64,000 nucleotides of DNA, taken from NCBI GenBank assembly GCA_963742345.1, contig CAVULO010000006.1:62001-126000 (forward strand), read 5' to 3'. Below the pieces are notes generated by a model. That model worked only from the letters and a program-made list of their open reading frames with translations, made no database searches and had not been told where the DNA came from. How positions within the stretch are numbered: the first letter of the stretch is position 1; the number at the start of each line of letters is the position of its first letter. This stretch comes from Pseudolabrys sp963742345 (GTDB lineage Bacteria > Pseudomonadota > Alphaproteobacteria > Rhizobiales > Xanthobacteraceae). Made by a program: the position numbers and the translations under genes. Below, in pieces: positions 8,937-16,485 of this stretch.

Positions 8937-9917
8937 ATGGATCTTCGACGACGCCGATTTCTGCTTCTCACCGCAAGCGCTGTCGCTCTGCCGACGATTG
9001 CGCGGATTGCATCGGCGCAAACCTATCCGGCGCGTCCCGTGCGCGTGATCGTGCCATTTTCACCAGGTGGCCCAACCGACGTCTTTGCGCGGATCATGGC
9101 GGGGAATCTCTCGCGCAGTCTCGGCCAGCAGTTCTATGTCGAGAATCAACCGGGCGCTGGCGGCAATCTGGGCATGGGCGCAGGAGCGCGCGCCGCCTCA
9201 GATGGCTACACCATTATGGTTGTCAGCACGAGCTACGTCGTCAATCCCAGCCTGTACACGAAAACCCCCTACGACCCGTTCAAGGATTTTGCGCCGGTTA
9301 CCCTGGCGGTCGCTACTCCCAATGTGTTGCTGGTTCATCCATCAATCCCGGCAAATAACGTCAAGGAGCTGATTGCGTTTCTCAAGGCAAATAACGGCAA
9401 GTACAGCTACGCTCACTCGGGCATAGGCACCACGTCGCATCTTTCCGGCGAGATGTTCAAGCACTCGCAACATCTCGATCTTGTGTCGGTGCCATTCAAT
9501 GGTGCGGCCCCAGCGGTCCAATCGGCGCTCGCCGGCCATACGCCGATTGCCTTTACCGTGCTCACTCCGGCCGTTCCACTCGTTAAGGAAGGAAAGCTGC
9601 GCGCTTTGGCGGTGACGACGCCGAAACGTACGCCGGCGCTGCCTGATGTGCCGACAATGGCGGAAGCCGGATTGCCCGATCAGGAGTCCGACACGATATC
9701 GGGCGTTCTTGTTCCCGCCCGCACGCCACAGCCCATTGTCGATCTGCTCCGCCGCGAGATCGGAAAGGCAGTGATTGAGCCGGACGCCGCGCAGAAGCTG
9801 GTGTCGCTGGGCTTCGAGACGATTGACAGTACGCCGGAGGAATTCTCTGCCCGCATCCGGACCGACATCCCAAAATGGGCGAAGGTGATCGAAACAGCGC
9901 ACATCAAGGTGGAGTAG
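8937..9917 (+). CDS. tripartite tricarboxylate transporter (Bug family) substrate-binding protein
   Basis: 326 residues with a Tat-like signal peptide (RRRRFLLLTASAVALP, cleavage probably after IASAQ). GGAGG lies 6 bases before the ATG at 8937. Family hallmarks: YPARPVRVIVPFSPGGPTD, the ENQPGAGGNLG loop that binds a carboxylate, and LPDVPTMAEAG near the C-terminus. Bug proteins are periplasmic receptors for carboxylic acids and other small ligands. The TctAB membrane partners are not adjacent, which is common for this heavily duplicated family, so the ligand is unknown. Confidence 0.93.
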   Translation: MDLRRRRFLLLTASAVALPTIARIASAQTYPARPVRVIVPFSPGGPTDVFARIMAGNLSRSLGQQFYVENQPGAGGNLGMGAGARAASDGYTIMVVSTSYVVNPSLYTKTPYDPFKDFAPVTLAVATPNVLLVHPSIPANNVKELIAFLKANNGKYSYAHSGIGTTSHLSGEMFKHSQHLDLVSVPFNGAAPAVQSALAGHTPIAFTVLTPAVPLVKEGKLRALAVTTPKRTPALPDVPTMAEAGLPDQESDTISGVLVPARTPQPIVDLLRREIGKAVIEPDAAQKLVSLGFETIDSTPEEFSARIRTDIPKWAKVIETAHIKVE

Positions 9918-9935
9918 GTCGCGCTGATCGCGAAG

Positions 9936-10012
9936 TGGCGCGCCCGAGACGATTCGAACGTCCGACCTTTGCCTTCGGAGGGCAACGCTCTATCCAGCTG
10001 AGCTACGGGCGC
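9936..10012 (-). tRNA. tRNA-Arg (anticodon CCG)
   Basis: 77 bases including an encoded CCA. The acceptor stem pairs GCGCCCG with CGGGCGC, the D arm is GCTCAGCTGGATAGAGC, the anticodon arm TTGCC-CTCCGAA-GGCAA places CCG at positions 34-36, and the T arm carries GTTCGAATC. It reads the CGG arginine codon. It lies 18 bases after the Bug gene, on the opposite strand. Confidence 0.97.
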
Positions 10013-10092
10013 GCGTAAGTCCTCAATAGACGAAACGCCAACGTGCGGCAACGGGCGAGGGATCGCTCTGGCTTGTGCAATGCGCCCGGACC

Positions 10093-10120
10093 TTGAGCTT
10101 TCTGTGGTTAAGCCTGTAGT
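10093..10120 (+). promoter_or_regulatory. possible sigma-70 promoter for the HU-like gene
   Basis: TTGAGC, a 16-base spacer and TGTAGT, about 90 bases before the HU-like start. This is a modest match to the -35/-10 consensus. Confidence 0.3.
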
Positions 10121-10206
10121 CCGCCCGCTCTCGGCTATGCGCTTTTTAAGGAATCCCTTACTGCTTGAAGGTCCGCGCATTGTGCGCCTCAAGGGATATT
10201 TTCAAA

Positions 10207-10518
10207 ATGGCAGTCGCCGCTTCATCCAAGCCGAAAGCCGGTAAGCCGGTCACCACCAAGCATCTGGCCGCTGCGCTCTCGGAGCAGCATCAGCTCACCA
10301 AGAAGCAGGGCTTGAAAATGATGGAAGACCTCATCGGCTTGATCACCAAGCACCTGAAGAAGGGCGAGCGGGTGAAGATCTCCGGGCTCGGCATCCTGCT
10401 GGTGCGCAAGCGCGCCGCCCGCATGGGCCGCAATCCGATGACGGGCGAGGCGATCAAGATCAAGGCCGGCAAGAAAGTAGCCTTCCGCGTCGCCAAGGAT
10501 CTGAAGATGGCAATCTGA
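10207..10518 (+). CDS. HU/IHF family DNA-binding protein
   Basis: 103 residues from the ATG at 10207. A lysine-rich N-terminal stretch (AASSKPKAGKPVTTK) precedes the HU fold: LAAALSEQHQLTKKQ, KISGLGILLVRKRAARMGRNPMTGE, which is the beta arm that intercalates DNA, and IKIKAGKKVAFRVAKDLK at the end. Compared with HupB (about 90 residues) it has about ten extra basic N-terminal residues and KISGLG in place of the usual LxGFG, so it is a divergent paralogue rather than the main HU. It is monocistronic: a strong terminator follows at 10541. Confidence 0.9.
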   Translation: MAVAASSKPKAGKPVTTKHLAAALSEQHQLTKKQGLKMMEDLIGLITKHLKKGERVKISGLGILLVRKRAARMGRNPMTGEAIKIKAGKKVAFRVAKDLKMAI

Positions 10519-10540
10519 GGCCGTCGGTTCTATTTTTGCC

Positions 10541-10569
10541 AAACCCCGCCGCTCGCCGGCGGGGTTTTT
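10541..10569 (+). terminator. rho-independent terminator after the HU-like gene
   Basis: AAACCCCGCCG, a 5-base loop CTCGC, then CGGCGGGGTTT running into five T. An 11-bp perfect stem followed by a T tract, 22 bases after the stop codon. Confidence 0.92.
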
Positions 10570-10589
10570 GTTTGGGGCGGCCTGATTAC

Positions 10590-10622
10590 TCCCGCCGCGC
10601 GTCTCCGCGAACGCGGGGACCA
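10590..10622. repeat. degenerate intergenic repeat fragment
   Basis: CCGCGCGTCTCCGCGAACGC and the following GGGGACCAG resemble the half-repeat near 59780-59811 and the CCCCGCGAAAGCGGGGACC unit of the other copies. Only one arm is recognisable. Confidence 0.4.
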
Positions 10623-10661
10623 GTCTCTGTCCGCATCGCGGAGGGCAATGCACAAACCGCC

Positions 10662-10690
10662 TTGACTTTAATCCTATTGCTGAATATAGT
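10662..10690 (+). promoter_or_regulatory. strong sigma-70-like promoter reading into a non-coding region
   Basis: TTGACT, a 17-base spacer and TATAGT, close to consensus. The sequence TCCTA occurs twice (inside the spacer and just after the -10), which could mark an operator. The predicted start near 10697 lies about 470 bases before gcdH. Confidence 0.6.
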
Positions 10691-10696
10691 CCTAAT

Positions 10697-11150
10697 GTCC
10701 GATCCACCGAGGGGCGCTCTCATGAGGCGTCATGCGGGTGGGATCGGATGCGGCGCCCGCGGGCGTGCCTCGCAAAGCACGCACCCGGGCGGCACCGGGG
10801 CTCCGCCCGGCGGCCACTAAGAGCTGCCTGCCAGGAGCATGGCTGACGGCGGGCGCAAATGCCCCCCGCAAAGCGCGGCCCGGTGCCGTAAGGAGAACGC
10901 CGAGATGGCGCGCCGAGAGGCGCCCGCGTTCTCGAGAAGGAACGCGGCACTAAAGAACAATGGTTGCGCCACTTGGCGCGCCATCCCCCTCATATTTTTG
11001 AGGGGCAAGGCAAGGAACTACAGGAACTACGGCGTACCTGGCGCCGCAAAGAATACGGGTGATCACGCTTGGCTTGGCGCGAGCCGAGCAAGCCCGGCGC
11101 GCGCTGCGTTGGCTATGAACGTGCGCCAGGGTCTATAATGAGCCTGGAAA
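10697..11150 (+). ncRNA. candidate structured leader or small RNA upstream of gcdH; no supported gene in 10570-11167
   Basis: I find no convincing protein here: all short frames are Arg/Ala/Pro-rich. Instead there is a run of perfect hairpins: GCGTGC/GCACGC (10763-10782), CCGGGCGG/CCGCCCGG (10785-10810), GGCGC/GCGCC (10907-10924), CCGCGTTC/GAACGCGG (10924-10947), GCGCC/GGCGC (10966-10979) and CCCCTC/GAGGGG (10986-11005). Three of them have 8-base loops. CGCAAAGC occurs near 10771 and 10868 with similar flanks. With the promoter at 10662 this could be a long structured 5' leader of gcdH or an independent RNA. A decayed mobile element is the alternative. Confidence 0.35.
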
Positions 11151-11167
11151 AATTCCGAGGAGGTTTC

Positions 11168-13354
11168 ATGTCGCAAGCGGCCGAGAAACGCGGTGGCATA
11201 CCCGCAATGTTGAAGGACGCGGCGTTCGTCTGGGAAGACCCGCTCGATCTCGAAAGCGAACTGACCGAAGACGAACGCATGGTGCGCACCACCACGCGCG
11301 GCTTTGCACAAAGTTATCTGATGCCGCGCGTCACCGAAGCTTTCCGCGACGAGAAATATGACGCGGGTATGCTGCCCGAAATGGGCAAGCTCGGTCTGCT
11401 TGGACCTACGATTCCGGAAGAGTATGGCGGCGCGGGGCTTGGTTATGTCTCCTATGGGCTGATCACGCGCGAACTCGAGCGCGTCGATTCAGGCTACCGC
11501 TCCTCAATGTCGGTGCAGTCTTCGCTGGTGATGTATCCGATCTACGCCTATGGCACCGAGGCGCAGCGTCGCAAATATTTGCCGAAGCTTGCGACCGGCG
11601 AGACTATCGGCTGCTTCGGCCTGACCGAACCCGATCACGGTTCCGACCCTGGTTCGATGGTCACGCGCGCCGAGAAAATTTCCGGCGGCTATAAACTCAA
11701 CGGCGCCAAGACCTGGATCTCCAATGCACCTGTCGCGCATGTTGCGGTGGTGTGGGCAAAGCTCGACAATGTCATTCGCGGCTTTCTGGTCGAGCGCGGA
11801 AGCAAGGGATTCTCCACGCCGAAGATCGAAGGCAAATTGTCTTTGCGGACCTCGATCACCGGCGAGATCGTGCTGGAAGACTGCGTGGTGGCGGAAGAAA
11901 ACCTGCTGCCGAATGTGAAGGGCCTTGCCGGTCCTTTCGGGTGTCTCAACAACGCGCGCTACGGAATCGCGTGGGGCGCGATGGGCGCCGCTGAATTTTG
12001 CTGGCATCGCGCGCGTCAATATGTGCTCGATCGCAAGCAGTTTGGCCGTCCGCTCGCCGCCAATCAGCTGGTGCAAAAGAAGCTCGCCGACATGCAGACC
12101 GAGATTGCGCTCGGCCTGCAGGGTGCGTTGCGCCTCGGACGCATGCTGGAAGCCGGTAAAGCCTCGCCGCCATCGATCTCGCTGATGAAGCGCAACAATT
12201 GCGGCAAGGCGCTCGACATCGCGCGGCTCGCCCGCGACATGCACGGCGGCAACGGCATTTCCGAGGAATACCATGTGATGCGGGTGCTATCGAACCTCGA
12301 GACGGTGAATACGTATGAGGGCACGCACGACATTCACGCGTTGATCCTCGGCCGCGCACAAACCGGCATCCAGGCGTTTTTCTGGTTCAACCCGCAATGC
12401 ACGCCCTCGGTCCGCTCATCCCCGCGAAAGCGGGGATCCAGCGCCCAGTATTCCGATATTTCGTTCTGGATTCCCGCCTGCGCGGGAATGAGCGGAAGGA
12501 ATGTCATCGCGCATGGACTTGATGACAACCGTATTTCTGGCCGGCGTCGGCGTTGTTGCCGGCATCATCGCGACAATGGTCGGCGGTGCCGCGGTCGTGA
12601 TCTATCCGGCGCTGATCGCGACCGGCGTGCCGCCGCAGCTTGCGGCTGTTGCCAATCTCGCGTCGGTTATGCCGGCAACCATGCTGGCAGCCCTGGCCGA
12701 TCGCACCCAGTTGCCGCCGTTCGATCGCGCATTTATCGGCCTGATCGTGGCCTCGATTATTGGCGCGGGCCTCGGCGCGGCGTTGCTGGTGCTGACGCCG
12801 GAGCGGATGTTCGCGCAAATCGTGCCGTTGCTGCTTGGTTTTGCGACATTGCTGTTTGCCTTTTCCGAACGGATCAGCCGTTGGCTCCGCACGCGCGCCG
12901 AGGGTCGCGGGCATGCCATTGCATTCAACTTCGCCAGCCTGAAGGTGATCCTGCCGGTCTCGTTTTACGGCGGCTATTTTGGCGCCGGTGTCGGCATCCT
13001 GATGCTCGGGGTGTTCTCGCTGGCGACCGGCGGCGATTATCGCGCCGCCAATGTCGCCAAGAACTTCGTCTCCAGCCTCAACGGGCTCGCCGCCACCCTG
13101 GTGTTCGCAACGCAGGGCGCCGTGCTGTGGCCGCAAACGCTGGCGCTCGCAGCCGGTACGATTGGCGGCGGATTGATCGGCGCCTACGTAGCGCGGATCA
13201 TTCCGCGCAATGTCATACGCGTGCTCATCGTCGCCGTCGGCGCGACGCTGACGATCGCTTTCGCGCGGCGCTATTGGTTTTAAAGCGCGGCGCTATTGAC
13301 GCTGTTCGCCAGGGCGGCCACGCGCGCGGTCATCGCGCTGTTCGGATCGTTTAG
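11168..13354 (+). CDS. gcdH: glutaryl-CoA dehydrogenase with lost stop codon (functional part 11168-12382)
   Basis: Oxidatively decarboxylates glutaryl-CoA to crotonyl-CoA in lysine, tryptophan and aromatic breakdown. AGGAGG precedes the ATG at 11168. Residues 1-405 are a full GcdH: PEEYGGAGLGYVSYGLI, GLTEPDHGSDPGSM for FAD and substrate binding, TWISNAP, DRKQFGRPLAANQL, and TYEGTHDIHALILGRAQTG with the catalytic Glu. Family members end at about IQAFF. Here residue 406 is TGG (12383-12385), one substitution from TGA or TAG, and the frame stays open for about 320 further codons, through repeat copy 2 and out of frame across the TauE-like gene. The tail has no family character. Confidence 0.88.
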   Translation: MSQAAEKRGGIPAMLKDAAFVWEDPLDLESELTEDERMVRTTTRGFAQSYLMPRVTEAFRDEKYDAGMLPEMGKLGLLGPTIPEEYGGAGLGYVSYGLITRELERVDSGYRSSMSVQSSLVMYPIYAYGTEAQRRKYLPKLATGETIGCFGLTEPDHGSDPGSMVTRAEKISGGYKLNGAKTWISNAPVAHVAVVWAKLDNVIRGFLVERGSKGFSTPKIEGKLSLRTSITGEIVLEDCVVAEENLLPNVKGLAGPFGCLNNARYGIAWGAMGAAEFCWHRARQYVLDRKQFGRPLAANQLVQKKLADMQTEIALGLQGALRLGRMLEAGKASPPSISLMKRNNCGKALDIARLARDMHGGNGISEEYHVMRVLSNLETVNTYEGTHDIHALILGRAQTGIQAFFWFNPQCTPSVRSSPRKRGSSAQYSDISFWIPACAGMSGRNVIAHGLDDNRISGRRRRCCRHHRDNGRRCRGRDLSGADRDRRAAAACGCCQSRVGYAGNHAGSPGRSHPVAAVRSRIYRPDRGLDYWRGPRRGVAGADAGADVRANRAVAAWFCDIAVCLFRTDQPLAPHARRGSRACHCIQLRQPEGDPAGLVLRRLFWRRCRHPDARGVLAGDRRRLSRRQCRQELRLQPQRARRHPGVRNAGRRAVAANAGARSRYDWRRIDRRLRSADHSAQCHTRAHRRRRRDADDRFRAALLVLKRGAIDAVRQGGHARGHRAVRIV
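12412..12495. repeat. intergenic palindromic repeat, copy 2, inside the gcdH read-through
   Basis: About 84 bp bounded by CCGCTC and GAGCGG, with CCCCGCGAAAGCGGGGATCC on the left and TTCTGGATTCCCGC plus GCGCGGGAATGAGCGG on the right. It matches copy 1 closely. It begins 27 bases after the codon where gcdH should stop and ends 6 bases before the TauE-like start. Confidence 0.8.
12501..13283 (+). CDS. TauE/SafE family membrane transporter
   Basis: 260 residues, about eight hydrophobic segments with the family pattern of two halves: GVVAGIIATMVGGAAVVIYPALIATGV near the N-terminus and the repeated motif FYGGYFGAGVGILML in the middle. Family members are thought to export sulfite, sulfoacetate or other organic sulfur or carboxylate anions, and the substrate here is unknown. 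The ATG at 12501 touches an AGGA sequence with almost no spacing, so the ATG at 12513 is a credible alternative. It lies wholly inside the out-of-frame extension of gcdH, and its family match shows that this is the real frame. Confidence 0.88.
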   Translation: MSSRMDLMTTVFLAGVGVVAGIIATMVGGAAVVIYPALIATGVPPQLAAVANLASVMPATMLAALADRTQLPPFDRAFIGLIVASIIGAGLGAALLVLTPERMFAQIVPLLLGFATLLFAFSERISRWLRTRAEGRGHAIAFNFASLKVILPVSFYGGYFGAGVGILMLGVFSLATGGDYRAANVAKNFVSSLNGLAATLVFATQGAVLWPQTLALAAGTIGGGLIGAYVARIIPRNVIRVLIVAVGATLTIAFARRYWF

Positions 13355-14126
13355 CGGATCGATGACGGTGAAATGGTTGGTCCCGGCAATTTCCTCGTAA
13401 CGCGTGAGCGCCATGCCTTGCCGCCACGTTTCGGCGATTGCTTTGCTCTGGCGCAGAAACTCGCCCGATTCCAGCGAGCCAACCACTGCATCGAGACCTC
13501 GGCCGGCCGGGACGCGCCAGTACAGCGGCGACACGCGGCGCGCTTCCGCGTCGTCGAGCCGCAAATCCTGATTCTGCGACACGTGCACCAGCGGCAGGAG
13601 ATCGAACACGCCGGAGATTGCATAGGCGGCGGGCACGAGATCGGCCGGCGCGTCGGCGGCGAAGGCTTTCCAGTCGGTCGCTACCATGCAGGCCGCAAGA
13701 TGGCCGCCGGCGGAATGACCATAGATGAAAATGCGCTGGCGACGTTTGCGCCAAAGGTAAAGACAGGCCGCACGAATTTGCTCGATGATGTCGGCGATCG
13801 ACACGTGCGGGCAGAGATCGTAGCCGGCGACCGCGACTGTGATGCCGCGCGCATTCGGGCCGGCCGCCACTTGGGAAAACATCGAAGGCTCAAGCGAGCG
13901 CCACCAGCCGCCATGGATGAACATGGCGAGCGGCGCTTTATCGTCGTCCCGGGCCGGAAAAAGATCGATCGTCCGGCGCAGCGACGGGCCATAGGCAAGT
14001 CCCGAGTTTGGTGTTGTGCGCGGCCGCGCGATACGCAGCCGCTTCGCGCAGCCAGCGCGCGAAAATCTCCGGATGTTCGGGCACCCGGGCGCGATTGTCG
14101 TATTCAACTTCGTAGTCGATGGACAT
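13280..14126 (-). pseudogene. alpha/beta hydrolase (esterase/arylformamidase-like), one frameshift
   Basis: The intact part shows LAMFIHGGWWRSLEPSMF (oxyanion-hole HGG), the nucleophile elbow YGHSAGGHLAA and a C-terminal TNHFTVIDPL with the catalytic His, as in BD-FAE/kynurenine formamidase-like hydrolases. The true N-terminus, SIDYEVEYDNRARVPEHPEI from the ATG at 14126, is in another frame. Dropping one base near 14000 joins NTKLG to LAYGPSLRRTIDLF. Total length is 3n+1. Corrected length is about 281 residues. Its stop overlaps the convergent TauE-like gene by 4 bases. Confidence 0.82.
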
Positions 14127-14198
14127 GGCGGTTCTCTGAGGGCGGGGCACGAAAGGATCCAGCTTTGCGCCGGGCCGAAACAACGTTATCTCTTAGCC

Positions 14199-15323
14199 AT
14201 GAAAATCGACGGCAAGCAAATGCGCAGCATTTGGGTCGAAAGCGACGGCGCAAGCGTCGGCATTATCGACCAGACGCAGCTGCCGCATCGCTTTGCCACT
14301 GTGCGGCTTGCCACGCTCGAAGATACGGCCCGTGCGATCAAAACCATGCAGGTGCGCGGTGCGCCGCTGATCGGGGCCGCTGCGGCCTATGGCGTCTGGC
14401 TGGCTCTGCGCGCCGATGCATCCGACGAAGCGCTGGAACGCGCCTGTGCCATGCTCATCGGGACGCGGCCGACCGCGATCAATCTGAAATGGGCGCTCGA
14501 CGAGATGCTGGCTGCCGTGCGCAACCGGCCGCGTTCGGAGCGGGCCGAAGCGGCATTGCGCCGCGCAGACGAGATTGCCGATGAGGACGTGACCATCAAC
14601 CAGGCCATCGGCCGGCATGGTCTGAAAATCATTGAGGAAATTGCCGCCAGGAAAAAGGGTGAGCGCGTGAACGTGCTCACCCATTGCAATGCCGGCTGGC
14701 TGGCGACGGTCGATTGGGGCACGGCGACTGCGCCGATCTATATGGCCCACGACCAAGGGCCGGCCCATACATGTTTTTGCCGACGAAACGCGGCCGCGAA
14801 ATCAGGGCGCCTCGCTTACCGCCTGGGAGCTCGGTCATCACGGCGTGCCGCATACCGTCATCGCGGACAATACCGGCGGCCATCTGATGCAGCACGGCCT
14901 CGTCGACATGGTCATCGTGGGTGCCGACCGCGTTACGGCGCAAGGCGACGTCTGCAACAAGATCGGCACTTATCTCAAGGCGCTCGCTGCGCACGACAAC
15001 GAGGTGCCATTCTACGTGGCGTTGCCGTCGCCAACCATTGATTTCACGGTTACCGATGGCCTCGCCGAGATACCGATCGAACAGCGCGCGGCTGAAGAAG
15101 TCGCGACCGTAGCGGGCAAGACCAAAGATGGACGCTTGGAGACGGTACAGGTAGTGCCGGATGGTTCGCCGGTGGCAAACTATGCTTTCGATGTCACGCC
15201 GGCCCGGCTTGTCACCGGTTTGATCACCGAACGCGGCCTTATCGCCGCAAATCGCGCCGCCTCGCGCAGACTTTTCCCGAACGCGCCGAAGTCCGGCCAA
15301 AGTCAAATCGCAAGGTCAGCTGA
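14199..15323 (+). pseudogene. mtnA: S-methyl-5-thioribose-1-phosphate isomerase, two compensating frameshifts
   Basis: Methionine salvage enzyme that converts methylthioribose-1-P to methylthioribulose-1-P. MQVRGAPLIGAAAAYG, LTHCNAGWLATVDWGTA (catalytic Cys) and IVGADRVTAQGDVCNKIGT (catalytic Asp) are all present. An extra base near 14752 breaks YMAHD from KGRPIHVFADETRPRNQGA. A missing base near 15279 is inferred because the gene otherwise runs on without a stop, while the original frame ends in a TGA at 15321 that overlaps the next ATG (TGATG), as expected for a two-gene operon. Corrected length is about 374 residues. Confidence 0.87.
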
Positions 15324-15809
15324 TGGCATTCCTGTCTACGTCGCTCGCTTTGCCCATCGACGGCCGCCAGTCGGAAACCGCGCTTGCCATCGCGCGCGGC
15401 ACCGCGCGGCTGTTGCACGCGCATGGACGCTGCGTGGTGAGCGAATTGCCGCTGCCGTCCGGCCGCCGCGCCGATCTCGTCGCGCTCGATCCGGGCTGGC
15501 GAACTCTGGATCGTCGAAATCAAATCCTCGATCGCCGATTTTCGCGCCGACCAGAAATGGCAGGACTACCGCGCGCATTGCGACAGGTTGTTTTTCGCCA
15601 CGACGGTCGAGGTGCCTTGCGAAATCTTCCCGCCCGATACCGGGTTAATCGTGGCGGATGCGTTCGGCGCCGAATTCAGATGCGAGGCACCCGAGCACAA
15701 ACTGCCGGCGGCCACGCGGAAGTCGATGATGTTGTTGTTCGCCCGTGCCGCTGCGATGCGATTGCAATCGCTCGCCGACCCAACGGGGCCTTACGGGGGA
15801 ATTGACTGA
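15323..15809 (+). pseudogene. mmcB: MmcB family DNA repair protein (PD-(D/E)XK-like), one frameshift
   Basis: About 161 residues after correction. The N-terminal ETALAIARGTARLLHAHG and LPLPSGRRADLVALDP are in one frame. After removing one base near 15497 the protein continues ELWIVEIKSSIADFRADQKW (Glu-X-Lys nuclease-like motif), DYRAHCDRLFFA, PPDTGLIVADAFGAE and APEHKLPAATRKSM, the pattern of Caulobacter MmcB, which belongs to a DNA-damage-induced group. The start overlaps the mtnA stop by one base. The gene is convergent with regA, 6 bases apart. Confidence 0.82.
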
Positions 15810-15815
15810 CGGGAA

Positions 15816-16393
15816 TCACCGCGGCGCGCGCTTTGCCAGGATACGTTGCAAGGTACGGCGATGCATGTTGAGGCGGCGCGCGGTTTCCGAGACATTGCGG
15901 CCGCACAATTCGTAGATACGCTGGATATGCTCCCAGCGCACGCGGTCGGCCGACATCGGATTTTCCGGCAGTTCGATCTTGAATTGTCTAGCGCGAGTAA
16001 AGCCGCCACGACGTCGTCGGCGTCGACGGGCTTTGCCAGATAGTCGACGGCGCCGAGCTTCACGGCGTTCACCGCGGTCGCGATGTTGCCGTAGCCGGTC
16101 AGGATGATGCCGCGTGCGTCTGGCCGTCGGCGCTTGAGCGCGGATATCACATCGAGCCCATTGCCGTCGCCAAGCCGCATGTCGACAATCGCATAGGCCG
16201 GCGCCACTTTCTCCACTTGCAGCAAGCCATCGGCAACCGACTCGGCGGTCGAGACGATAAAGCCGCGCTGCTCAAGCGCCTTGGCGAGCCGTTGCAAAAA
16301 GGAATAGTCGTCCTCGACGATCAGCAAGGATCGTTCGCCGGAGATTTTTTCTTTCGCCGCCGGGTTGGCGGTATCACTCGTTGCAGCGTCCAC
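15816..16393 (-). pseudogene. regA: RegA/ActR/PrrA family redox response regulator, one frameshift
   Basis: The receiver domain is intact (LLIVEDDYSFLQRLA, AIVDMRLGDGNGLDV with the phosphoacceptor Asp, ILTGYGN, VDYLAKP). The C-terminal Fis-type helix-turn-helix, ELPENPMSADRVRWEHIQRI and NVSETARRLNMHRRTLQRIL, is the nearly invariant RegA DNA-binding end but lies in another frame. A single missing base near 15987 restores it, and total length is 3n+2 as expected. Corrected length is about 192 residues. With regB it would control respiration, carbon and nitrogen fixation or acid tolerance genes in response to redox state. The break could be a sequencing error. Confidence 0.88.
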
Positions 16394-16485
16394 GTTATCA
16401 CCCGCAGCGCTGACGCCAAGCGCATCCTAGCTCGTACAGGGTGCATCAATCGCACCGCAATAAATAGTGATTGTGCCCGTCCGCC

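Noticed and set aside
10720..11138. Several short open frames (60-99 codons) on both strands upstream of gcdH
   Set aside because: They are mutually overlapping, Arg/Pro/Ala-rich, without ribosome sites or family motifs. The region is better explained by hairpin structure.
11069..11167. Upstream in-frame start giving a 761-residue gcdH product
   Set aside because: The added residues have no family pattern, while AGGAGG sits correctly before the ATG at 11168.
13373..14584. 403-codon open frame on the plus strand over the hydrolase and mtnA
   Set aside because: It is antisense to the hydrolase and out of frame with mtnA. The composition is Arg-rich and no motif is seen.
15792..15990. Alternative C-terminus of the RegA frame (SNCRKIRCRPTACAGS...)
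   Set aside because: It is out-of-frame sequence; the conserved Fis-type helix-turn-helix lies in the neighbouring frame.
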